Shown here one piece after another: positions 56,877-64,000 of a DNA stretch of 64,000 nucleotides; positions within the stretch are counted from its first letter, which is position 1; every line of letters starts with the position of its first letter. The notes beneath the pieces are model-generated. The model was not told where the DNA came from and did not search any database. It saw only the letters and a list, made by a program, of their open reading frames with translations. Source of the DNA: Tolypothrix bouteillei VB521301 (GTDB lineage Bacteria > Cyanobacteriota > Cyanobacteriia > Cyanobacteriales > Nostocaceae); assembly GCF_000760695.4 (NCBI RefSeq), contig NZ_JHEG04000001.1, positions 6,578,204 through 6,642,203 of the forward strand, in the 5' to 3' direction. Both the position numbers and the translations under genes were made by a program.

Positions 56877-57317
56877 ATGCCAATAGTTAATCAATTCATC
56901 GAAATTGAAACAGATAAGGGAATTAACATTCACAACATCACACCACAACTTGAGGCGATTCTGGTTTCAACTTCTATTCAAAACGGTCAGCTGTTAGTCT
57001 TTTCTCGTCATACAACTACAGCGTTAGCTATTAATGAATATGAAGAGAGGTTATTAGCAGACATCAAAGTTTACTTGCAGAAGTTGGCACCAGAATCTGA
57101 CCGCTACTTACACAATGACCTGCATTTAAGACCAAACATACCTCCCGATGAACCGATGAATGCTCATTCTCATTTAATGGCAATGACTTTAAGTACAAGT
57201 GAAATTGTTCCTATTGTAGATGGTAAACTTGCTTTAGGAACTTATCAATCTGTCTTACTTTTCGAGTTAGATGGACCTCGGAAAAGGACGGTGTTTTGCC
57301 AAATTTCTGGAGAGTGA
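56877..57317 (+). CDS. YjbQ family protein (UPF0047)
   Basis: A 146-residue YjbQ protein with the family motifs LVFSRHTTTALAINEYEERLLADI, HNDLHLRPNIPPDEPMNAHSHL and KLALGTYQSVLLFELDGPRKR. The His-rich segments are the proposed metal/active site. Thiamine-phosphate synthase side activity was reported for E. coli YjbQ, while the true role is unclear. It sits directly behind an aminotransferase gene, which may point to a shared PLP- or vitamin-related pathway, but that is speculative. Confidence 0.93.
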   Translation: MPIVNQFIEIETDKGINIHNITPQLEAILVSTSIQNGQLLVFSRHTTTALAINEYEERLLADIKVYLQKLAPESDRYLHNDLHLRPNIPPDEPMNAHSHLMAMTLSTSEIVPIVDGKLALGTYQSVLLFELDGPRKRTVFCQISGE

Positions 57318-57355
57318 AAATATTTAACTCTATAGAGAATGTTTGGAAAGTGACT

Positions 57356-57465
57356 GGAATTCGCATCTACACAAAAGAAGTCTGCCTGCGCGGACAAATT
57401 GGAAAGTTAGGTTTCTTAAACCCGCGCAGGCGGGTTTTGTCTGTATAGCCGCGAATTCTATTCGC
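57356..57465. repeat. Two-hairpin dispersed element (copy B, inverted pair)
   Basis: Left arm: GGAATTCGCATCTACACAAA, then GTCTGC-CTGC-GCGGAC (about 57356-57394). Right arm, inverted: AACCCGC-GCAG-GCGGGTT (57419-57436), TTGTCTGTATAGCC, GCGAAT-TCT-ATTCGC (57451-57465). Both arms match the element at 11424-11478. Stem bases differ between copies but remain paired. It lies between the convergent yjbQ and SDR genes. Confidence 0.75.
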
Positions 57466-57506
57466 ATGGGTGTTATACCATCGCCAACATTTTTTCAATC
57501 GGTATT

Positions 57507-58187
57507 CTATTCATCTAAGCTAAACTTCTCAAATATTAGGTTTCCAAACAACATATTTTCATCCACTGCTGACAAGATTTTATTGTTAGCCCTTTCAGAA
57601 TTTAAACAGCGACAAACTAATTGAGCAACATCTGCACGATGGATAGTACCTGCAATATTTGGGTTTTCAGTTAAAACTCCATTTCCTGTTGCTGGTTCTG
57701 ACTTTAAACCACCAGGACGAATAATTGTGTATGTTAATCCACTTTCAATAAGATACTTTTCAGCTTTTTCTTTCTCTATTAAAACCGGTCTTAATGTTTC
57801 AAGAGCTTGGGGTGATAAAGCAACGATACTGTTACCACTACCAATGGAAGAAACGAGAATAAACTTTTTGACTCCTGCTTTGACTGCCACATCAATGAGA
57901 TTTTTATTACCTATATAATCTGCTTTTTCTTCATCTTGAGGTAAACTACCAATTGTACTGATGACTGCATCAATCGGTTCTTCAGTCAATATAGCATTTT
58001 CTATATCTCCTATATTTAAAGCGTCTCCTAGAACGACCTTAATACCTATAGCTTCCAGTTCGGTACGAGCCACTTCCGTTCTCAAAAGTGACTTTATTTT
58101 TAGTTGTTGCTCACTCAAACACTTAGCAATTTCTCGACCAACGCCACGACTTGCGCCTGCTAGAAAAATGTAGGATGTAGTTGTCAT
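57507..58187 (-). CDS. Atypical short-chain dehydrogenase / NmrA-like NAD(P)-binding protein
   Basis: A 226-residue Rossmann protein with the N-terminal motif IFLAGASRGVGREIAKCLSE. VISTIGSLPQDEEKADYIGNKNLID, FILVSSIGSGNS and LTYTIIRPGGLKS are typical of the SDR_a5/NAD(P)H-binding family. The usual catalytic YxxxK is replaced, as in many atypical members, so it may be a reductase or just a nucleotide sensor. It is convergent with yjbQ and seems monocistronic. Confidence 0.88.
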   Translation of the reverse strand: MTTTSYIFLAGASRGVGREIAKCLSEQQLKIKSLLRTEVARTELEAIGIKVVLGDALNIGDIENAILTEEPIDAVISTIGSLPQDEEKADYIGNKNLIDVAVKAGVKKFILVSSIGSGNSIVALSPQALETLRPVLIEKEKAEKYLIESGLTYTIIRPGGLKSEPATGNGVLTENPNIAGTIHRADVAQLVCRCLNSERANNKILSAVDENMLFGNLIFEKFSLDE

Positions 58188-58463
58188 AAATCTAAGTTCA
58201 AGTAGCTGTTGTAGAACAAATTACAATCTATAAATATATCTTTTTTATGTCGTTGCCATACATAAAATTTCATAATTTATATTTATCAAAAATTTTAATG
58301 ATGGATCTATTACCTAAAGCAGAGTTATTTAATTCTCACGAAGGAGTAAAAGTGAATACCAGTCAAGATAATTTAATAGGAAATCCAATACTTGACTTTA
58401 CAAGTCGGGCGTCACAGTCATAATTGACACTTTTAAAGCAACCTAAAAGGAAGGAAATATTTT

Positions 58464-58769
58464 ATGAATAATCCAGAAAAGCAAGCATTGCCAGAAGATC
58501 CAGCACAAGCAGAAATTGGTAGAGGCGCTCCTGGTGACGACCACTACGGGGTACAACTAGCACAGACAGTAGGAGTCAATGCACCAGATGAAAGAATTCC
58601 CGCCAATACCCCAACAGAATTGAACAAAGAACAACTTGAGGCTTTTGAAGAGCAAGAAGAAGGTACATTACATACCACAGATGGATATGTAATTGATGAA
58701 GCAGGTCAGTTGAATAATTTTGCAATTGAGCCACCAATGTATGTTGAGGGCGAAGAACCTAGAGCTTAA
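58464..58769 (+). CDS. Small acidic protein, unknown
   Basis: A 101-residue, strongly acidic, probably disordered protein starting MNNPEKQALPEDPAQAEIGRG and rich in Glu, Asp, Pro and Gln. No membrane segment or Cys is present. An AGGAAGGA-type ribosome site lies about 11 bases before the ATG, supporting expression. Similar short acidic proteins are found in filamentous cyanobacteria without assigned role; stress-related hydrophilin behaviour is possible but unproven. Confidence 0.7.
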   Translation: MNNPEKQALPEDPAQAEIGRGAPGDDHYGVQLAQTVGVNAPDERIPANTPTELNKEQLEAFEEQEEGTLHTTDGYVIDEAGQLNNFAIEPPMYVEGEEPRA

Positions 58770-58871
58770 CGTTTATTTGTTGCAAAATTAGTTTTTTATC
58801 TGCGATATAAAGTATCGAAGAAACCCGGTTTTTCTTAAAATCGGGTTTCTTGGTAAATAAGAATCGGAAGC

Positions 58872-59006
58872 AATACTACTCGGTTAAGCTAAAAACACAA
58901 ATTCAAGGTGGGTTGGGTTGAGGAAAGAAACCGAACATTTATCAGCATTTGTTGGGTTTCGCTTAAGCTCTACCCAACCTACAATTTCTCTTAACCGAGC
59001 AGTATT
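58872..59006. mobile_element. 135-bp MITE-like element with 17-bp terminal inverted repeats
   Basis: The ends AATACTACTCGGTTAAG and CTTAACCGAGCAGTATT are inverted copies with one mismatch in 17. The inside has a second palindromic layer (GGTGGGTTGGGTTGAGG and CTCTACCCAACC). It codes for nothing credible. It sits 4 bp beyond the stop of the receiver-kinase gene. No clear target-site duplication was seen. It is non-autonomous by size. Confidence 0.7.
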
Positions 59007-59010
59007 TATG

Positions 59011-60162
59011 CTAATTATTGGAGTGTGGAATGTGGGAAAAATTAAAACTTTGCTTGGAGTAGAGCGTGACAGTAAATATACTTCCAGTGCTGAGTTCACT
59101 GACAACGCCGATCTTTCCTCCATGAGCATCCACACACTTTTTGACGATAGATAATCCCAAACCCGTTCCGCGAATTTTACCGACATTGCTACCGCGATGG
59201 AAAGGGGTGAATAACTTTTCCCGATCTGCTTTTGTTAATCCAATGCCCCGATCTTGAATTTGAAATTGAACAAAATCTAGCTCACACTGTAAATCGAATA
59301 TTATCTTACTGCCAGCTGGGGAATATTTTATGGCATTCTCCAGAAGGTTGCTCAAGATATGGTGCAACAATTTGGGATCGAGTTCATAAAAAGGATGCTC
59401 GGTTTCGTTGCATCCTCGAACGGTAATTACTAGATCGTGTTTGGTTTTGGGAAGAGATTGCAGTTCCTCTACCAGATTAGAGCAGAACTCGATAATATCG
59501 ATGGGTGCTGATTCACACTGAAATTGCCCTCGTTCTACTTCGCCTACCACTAACACATCTGTAATCAATTGTGACATTTGGTGGATTGTATTTTTAGCCC
59601 GTTGAATGTGGGCAGCTCGCTTTTCGGGGGTGAGGGCAGTTTGTTCCAATAGTTCTAGCGTCAAAAGTATGGAGCTTAACGGATTGCGAAATTCATGGGA
59701 AACAATGGAAACGAATTGGGACTTTAGTTCGTTCAATTGCTTTTCTTGCTCTAGCGCCTGCTGTACCCCTCTTTCGGCTCGATGATTTGCCAAAGCAACT
59801 TGGATGGCAACACTGAGATCCTGCTCTTCAAAAGGCTTGACAACGTAGCCTTGGGGACGGGTGGCGATCGCTTCTGTTAAAGTTGCTTCATCAGCATGGG
59901 CAGTCAGAAATACGATTGGTAAATGAAACTGCTGACGAATCAACTCAGATGTCTCAATCCCCGTTGTTTCACCTTGCAGGTAAATATCCATCAACACCAA
60001 ATCAGGCTGAGTTTTTGCGACTAATTCTAGGGCTTTCTCCGCACAATTAGCCGTCCCCGCCACCCCATAACCCAGCTTGCTCAGATGGCGCTTAATATCC
60101 AAGGCAATGATCCATTCATCTTCTACAATGAGTATATTTACAGGGGATGACGGCTGTGACAT
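59011..60162 (-). CDS. Receiver-histidine kinase (REC + HisKA + HATPase)
   Basis: A 383-residue protein. The receiver domain (1-125) has acidic residues in VEDE, phosphoacceptor Asp59 in DLVLMDIYLQ and Lys109 in GYVVKPFEE. A short coiled coil leads to HisKA (FVSIVSHEFRNPLSSILLTLE, His156) and the ATPase domain (ILSNLLENAIKYSPAGSK, DRGIGLTKADREKLF, GTGLGLSIVKKCVDAHGG). A receiver at the N-terminus of a kinase suggests it takes phosphate from another kinase and passes it on. The gene for such a kinase begins 1 bp upstream, in the same operon. Confidence 0.94.
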   Translation of the reverse strand: MSQPSSPVNILIVEDEWIIALDIKRHLSKLGYGVAGTANCAEKALELVAKTQPDLVLMDIYLQGETTGIETSELIRQQFHLPIVFLTAHADEATLTEAIATRPQGYVVKPFEEQDLSVAIQVALANHRAERGVQQALEQEKQLNELKSQFVSIVSHEFRNPLSSILLTLELLEQTALTPEKRAAHIQRAKNTIHQMSQLITDVLVVGEVERGQFQCESAPIDIIEFCSNLVEELQSLPKTKHDLVITVRGCNETEHPFYELDPKLLHHILSNLLENAIKYSPAGSKIIFDLQCELDFVQFQIQDRGIGLTKADREKLFTPFHRGSNVGKIRGTGLGLSIVKKCVDAHGGKIGVVSELSTGSIFTVTLYSKQSFNFSHIPHSNN

Positions 60163-60163
60163 A

Positions 60164-63100
60164 TTACGACCTTTTTCTAAAGGTTATTGTAAACTTGCTC
60201 CCCCCCTGTCTGTCTAGTTCAATTGCTCCTCCAAGTTGTTCGGTTAACCCGTAGACTAGTTGCATTCCCAGAGATTCAGTATTTTGCGGAGCGATGCGAG
60301 CTGGAATACCTACCCCGTCGTCTTTGACAACTAAACAATAATTGCTGTTATCTGCCAACCAAAATGCTAGGTTAATTTCACCCTGTTTTTTGGGGAAGGC
60401 GTATTTGAGAGCATTAGAAACCAACTCATTAATGATTAAGCCACAGGGAACTGCCGCATCTAAATCTAGCTCTAGGTTAGCTAGTTCGAGGTTGACACGA
60501 ATGGATGAATCAGACGTGCTATAGGAGCGAACTAAGTTATTCACCAAATCTTGAATATAGGTAGCTACGTTAATGCGGGCAAGATTTTCGGAACGATAGA
60601 GGCGTTCGTGAATCAGTGCCATTGTTTTCACGCGCTGCTGGCTTTCATTGAGTAACTTTAATACAGAGGGGTTGTCAGTACTTGTAGCTTGCAGGCGTAG
60701 CAGGCTCGAAACCAGTTGCATATTGTTTTTAACTCGGTGATAGACCTCTCGCAGTAAGACTTCTTTTTCCTGGAGTGATGTCCGCAGTTGGCGTTCAATT
60801 TGTTTGCGGCTGCTAATATCTCCCAAAGAACCGACCATGCGAACCGGATTACCCTGCTCATCCCAAACTGCGATCGCCCGATCCAGAACCCATTTATACG
60901 TGCGCTCTTGACATTGCATTCGGTATTCCACAGCAAAGGCGGGAATTTTCCGGTTCAGGTAGTCCTGTTTTGCCGTCGTCACTCGCTCTACATCTTCTGG
61001 GTGAATCAAGTTGACCCAGCTTTGCTCATCAGACCCAAATTCCTGCTTGGAAAAGCCCAGGATCTCGTAGAATCGGTCTGAACGAAAAGCTTCATTAGTT
61101 TTGATGTTCCAGTCCCAAATGCCGTCATTGCTGCCCTGAATAGCTAGTTGCCAGCGTTCTTCGCTTTGCCGTAAAGCTTCCTCCACTTGTTTGCGATCGC
61201 TCACATCCAGAACGATGCCGTACCAAAAAATTTCGTCGTTCTCTCGCCGTTCCGGGCGAGAACTGACTCGCACCCACTTCAGCTGTCCTGATGGGGGAAC
61301 GATACGATATTCATGAAAGAACGGTGCCATCGTTTTCAGGCTATAATTCAGTGCTGTAAAATAATTAGCGCGATCGTCTGGGTGAATCTGGTCGTAAATG
61401 GGGGCAGGATCTTGCAAAAGTTGCTCTGGTGATATTTCTCTGAGTTCCCAAACTGCCGGACTGACGTATTCAAAACGGATGAGAGAACCATCGAGATGAG
61501 TGACTAGAATGTAAATTTGAGCAGGTGAAGCTGCTGCAATTTTTTGAAAGCGGGCTTCACTTTGCCGCAGTGCTTCTTCTGCTTGCTGGCGTTCTGTAAT
61601 GTCATTGCCAACGATGAGAAAACAGGAAAGACGATCGATATCAATGAATTCGGCTGAGGCGATCGCGGTATGGGCTTCTCCTGTTTTTGTACGGATAACA
61701 CATTCCAGATTCCGCACACTTCCCAGTTCCAGTAGATATCGCTGAATCATTCCTTGATGGGCAGGATTGATGAATAGCTGAAACTCATCTGCACGATGAC
61801 CGAGCATTTCCTCACGCTCATAGCCAAACAATTGACAAAAGGCATCATTGATTTCTACGATGCGCCGATCTTGCAGAGAAGTAATGGCGATGGCGTGGGG
61901 TGAAATGTGAAAAATCTGCTGAAACTTTAATTCTGCTTGCAGTCGAGTGTGAATTTCTTGCTGGAGTTGCTGGCTTCGCTCTTGAACGCGCTGTTCTAGT
62001 TTCCGGTTGAGTTGCTGCAATTCGGCTTCCGCCTGCTGACGACGATCTAGTTCTTGTTGTGCTTGCTGATAGAGTTGGGCTTGTTGAATGGCGATCGCTA
62101 ATTGATCGGCAACTTTACAGGCAAGCTCTACTTCTTCATCCTTCCAAGGAGCCTTTTGTTGGGTATTTGCCAGCGATAGGGTGCCCCAAATCTTACCGTT
62201 GACTGCAATCGGGATAATCAACCAGATGTAAGGAAAGATTTTGGTGATTTCTCGGTTTACTGGATCGTTTACCCGATCTATGCTATCGATCCGCACGATT
62301 TGAAATTGCTTGATTTGAGCAGCATAAAGATTGCCCTCATCAGGAATTTCAAACCCTGTAATATCAGGTAGTGATTCATCTATGCGGTGACAGGCAACCA
62401 CGCGCCAACATGAGTCATCATGAAAATACTTGACAATTGTTGTCCGATGAATGCCCAAAAGCTGAGCCACTTCAGCCATTGTGGTGGAAAAGATGGTAGA
62501 TAAATCCAGAGAGTTACGAATACTTTGCACAACTCGATTTAGGGCTTGCGCTTGTTGTGCCTGTTGTTGCAAGACACTCTCAACGTTTTTGCGATCGCTG
62601 ATATCCATCAGCAAGCCATCCCAAATCACATCACCATTAACTTGCAGCTCTGGTTGAGCCGCACCTTGCACCCATTTCAACAAACCAGAGGGGGTAATAA
62701 TCCGCCATTCCCAAAACCAAGGTTGTAAAGTCCTGGCAGATGTCACAATCGAGGCTCGCATGGCGGCTGCGTCATCTGGATGCACTAAATTCCAAATTAA
62801 GGAAATATCCTGCTCAATTGCCGCCGCCTCAATTTCCCAAAGACTTCGACTCCCCGGACTCATATAGAATACCTCATCCGAGGCATCGGGATGAAGCACA
62901 TAACGGTAAATCACTCCCGGCACATTCGCTGCTAGATGGCGAAATCGGGTTTCAGCCAGTTTACTTTCTGTAATATCCTGAGCTACACCAGCTCGACGAA
63001 TCACTCTTCCGCTTGCATCAAACACGGGGAATCCACGATCGCAAACCCAACGTATTGTTCCATCAGGTCGAACAACCCGATACTCAATTTCAAATGGTCT

Positions 63101-63709
63101 GCTGATATGACTTTGCAGGTGATTAATGACACGTTGCCGATCGCCCGGATGAATGGTATCAATAAACGATTGGGGATTCTCATACAAACTCTCGCAGCTT
63201 TTTCCCCAAATCTTTTCATATATAGGGCTGACAAAGAGCATTTGCTCTATTTCTACATCTGCCAGCCAGAAAACTTCTTGAATGTTGTCTGCCAGTTGCC
63301 GAAACTTTTCTTCACTTTGGCATAAGTTGGCAAAGGATGCTTGAAGTTGCTGTGCCATTTGGTTAAAGGACTCAGCTAGGGCATTTATTTCTTTGATACT
63401 GTGTTGCTGCTTGATGCGATAATCCAGATTGCCTTCTGCTAGAGCTTCTACAGCTTGGCTCAGGCGGTGAATTGACAGAGCCAGCCAACGCGCAGTTAAA
63501 AACCCCAAGCCTGCTCCCCATAGCAGTGCTACCAGGCAAAACCAGAGTGTGGCTTGAGTATGAGCATGAATTTGCTCTGCAAACAATGCAAAGTATCCTG
63601 TCAGTCCTGCTATCACTAAAATTTGTAGAGTAACCGAACCAATTAGAACAGCCTGCAAAGAAATGTAACGGCGAATTTTGCCTGAATCGTTTAAATTTTT
63701 AGCTGGCAT
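60164..63709 (-). CDS. Multi-PAS/GAF HisKA_2 sensor kinase
   Basis: A 1181-residue membrane sensor kinase. Two helices (about 14-36 and 53-75) flank only about 17 residues, so the periplasmic part is minimal. A HAMP domain follows (LSQAVEALAEGNLDYRIKQ), then PAS domains at about 135-255 and 255-375, GAF at about 395-555, PAS at about 600-715, 720-850 and 850-975. HisKA_2 has EVYHRVKNNMQLVSSLLRLQ (His near 990), and the HATPase (NELVSNALKYAFP, DDGVGIPA) ends the protein. The HisKA_2 type acts with a separate receiver. The downstream receiver-kinase is the obvious candidate. Confidence 0.94.
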   Translation of the reverse strand: MPAKNLNDSGKIRRYISLQAVLIGSVTLQILVIAGLTGYFALFAEQIHAHTQATLWFCLVALLWGAGLGFLTARWLALSIHRLSQAVEALAEGNLDYRIKQQHSIKEINALAESFNQMAQQLQASFANLCQSEEKFRQLADNIQEVFWLADVEIEQMLFVSPIYEKIWGKSCESLYENPQSFIDTIHPGDRQRVINHLQSHISRPFEIEYRVVRPDGTIRWVCDRGFPVFDASGRVIRRAGVAQDITESKLAETRFRHLAANVPGVIYRYVLHPDASDEVFYMSPGSRSLWEIEAAAIEQDISLIWNLVHPDDAAAMRASIVTSARTLQPWFWEWRIITPSGLLKWVQGAAQPELQVNGDVIWDGLLMDISDRKNVESVLQQQAQQAQALNRVVQSIRNSLDLSTIFSTTMAEVAQLLGIHRTTIVKYFHDDSCWRVVACHRIDESLPDITGFEIPDEGNLYAAQIKQFQIVRIDSIDRVNDPVNREITKIFPYIWLIIPIAVNGKIWGTLSLANTQQKAPWKDEEVELACKVADQLAIAIQQAQLYQQAQQELDRRQQAEAELQQLNRKLEQRVQERSQQLQQEIHTRLQAELKFQQIFHISPHAIAITSLQDRRIVEINDAFCQLFGYEREEMLGHRADEFQLFINPAHQGMIQRYLLELGSVRNLECVIRTKTGEAHTAIASAEFIDIDRLSCFLIVGNDITERQQAEEALRQSEARFQKIAAASPAQIYILVTHLDGSLIRFEYVSPAVWELREISPEQLLQDPAPIYDQIHPDDRANYFTALNYSLKTMAPFFHEYRIVPPSGQLKWVRVSSRPERRENDEIFWYGIVLDVSDRKQVEEALRQSEERWQLAIQGSNDGIWDWNIKTNEAFRSDRFYEILGFSKQEFGSDEQSWVNLIHPEDVERVTTAKQDYLNRKIPAFAVEYRMQCQERTYKWVLDRAIAVWDEQGNPVRMVGSLGDISSRKQIERQLRTSLQEKEVLLREVYHRVKNNMQLVSSLLRLQATSTDNPSVLKLLNESQQRVKTMALIHERLYRSENLARINVATYIQDLVNNLVRSYSTSDSSIRVNLELANLELDLDAAVPCGLIINELVSNALKYAFPKKQGEINLAFWLADNSNYCLVVKDDGVGIPARIAPQNTESLGMQLVYGLTEQLGGAIELDRQGGSKFTITFRKRS

Positions 63710-63914
63710 GGTCTAAAAGCTCTTTTAGCAAGGTGTCTCTTTTCTGCACGTATTCAAATGTTTCCTTAATAATAGGGCGATCGCATGGATAAATGAGCAA
63801 TTTAGGGGCAGAATGATGTTGATTTCTCCCATTTGCCCCTGCTAAAAATATTGTATCCCACATTCCGCACTTCAATAAGTAGCACAAACACACTGCGTTA
63901 ACAGCAAATTTCAA
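63699..63914 (-). CDS. Possible small ORF upstream of the sensor kinase
   Basis: A 71-residue frame that ends 11 bp inside the kinase gene. The C-terminal 25 residues (IKETFEYVQKRDTLLKELLDH) look like an amphipathic helix, but the N-terminal part (CLCYLLKCGMWDTIFLAG) is not family-like and there is no good ribosome site. It may be chance or a remnant. The final 86 bases of the window show nothing else. Confidence 0.25.
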   Translation of the reverse strand: MKFAVNAVCLCYLLKCGMWDTIFLAGANGRNQHHSAPKLLIYPCDRPIIKETFEYVQKRDTLLKELLDHAS

Positions 63915-64000
63915 ATTAGAATTTTAACAATCAACTAACCATCCAAAAAATAAATTACCAAGTCAAAATTCCAGCTTTTTTATCGTATCGAATTAAAATA

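Noticed and set aside
57343..57624. Plus-strand 93-codon frame after yjbQ
   Set aside because: It spans the two-hairpin repeat and then the end of the SDR gene in antisense.

Overview
The window is chromosomal DNA from a filamentous, probably heterocyst-forming cyanobacterium (Nostocales type). The evidence is in the genes: cytochrome f, Rieske protein and PetN of the b6f complex, a CcmK carboxysome shell protein, a split PntA1/PntA2/PntB transhydrogenase, a CYP110-type P450, DUF2808 and DUF3067 proteins, and many Uma2-family genes. The non-coding DNA agrees: frequent GCGATCGC (HIP1) octamers, 7-bp tandem repeats (STRR) and several families of small palindromic repeats. I see no rRNA, tRNA, CRISPR array or complete insertion sequence.

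Layout. 0-6.4 kb: grpE, dnaK, dnaJ, a TusA-like gene and rsgA, all on the plus strand. 6.5-13 kb: a Uma2 cluster with three near-identical tandem copies, a fourth divergent copy and a decayed fifth, interrupted by a GH57 glucan branching enzyme and a Psb35-like small membrane protein. 13.4-17 kb: petC-petA, DUF3067, a CsaA-like protein and tatC. The Rieske protein carries a twin-arginine N-terminus, so a likely Tat substrate sits beside tatC. 17-28 kb: unknown genes, then an overlapping pair of a P-loop ATPase and a 1680-residue TPR/STAND NTPase/transmembrane/14-WD40 protein, followed by a lytic transglycosylase. 28-33.4 kb: an antitoxin with a wrecked toxin, a UbiH-family hydroxylase, an SH3 protein, a Ycf46-like AAA ATPase, and an overlapping pair ending in a retropepsin-like protease.

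33.6-39.2 kb: a MoxR ATPase, a VWA/metallopeptidase-like protein and a 1064-residue LRV-repeat protein form an apparent three-gene module. Its last gene overlaps tail to tail with a histidine kinase that carries an ethylene-receptor membrane domain. 41.5-45.4 kb: the rpmH-rnpA-PH-yidC-jag-yceD cluster for ribosome, RNase P and membrane insertion (minus strand). 46.8-50 kb: the pnt genes. 50-55.4 kb: an Rpn-type nuclease, a ccmK paralogue, petN with a small membrane-protein gene, a DEDDh exonuclease, a P450 and another Uma2. 55.7-58.8 kb: an aminotransferase, YjbQ, an SDR and a small acidic protein. 58.9-63.7 kb: a 135-bp MITE-like element and two histidine kinases 1 bp apart.

The most interesting material is (i) the MoxR-VWA-LRV module, (ii) the two-gene STAND/WD40 module, (iii) the Uma2 array whose copies differ by whole coiled-coil heptads, (iv) C/T-rich minisatellite sequence inserted in frame into essential genes (rnpA, rsgA), (v) the ethylene-receptor-like kinase, and (vi) dispersed hairpin repeats whose copies show compensatory changes.
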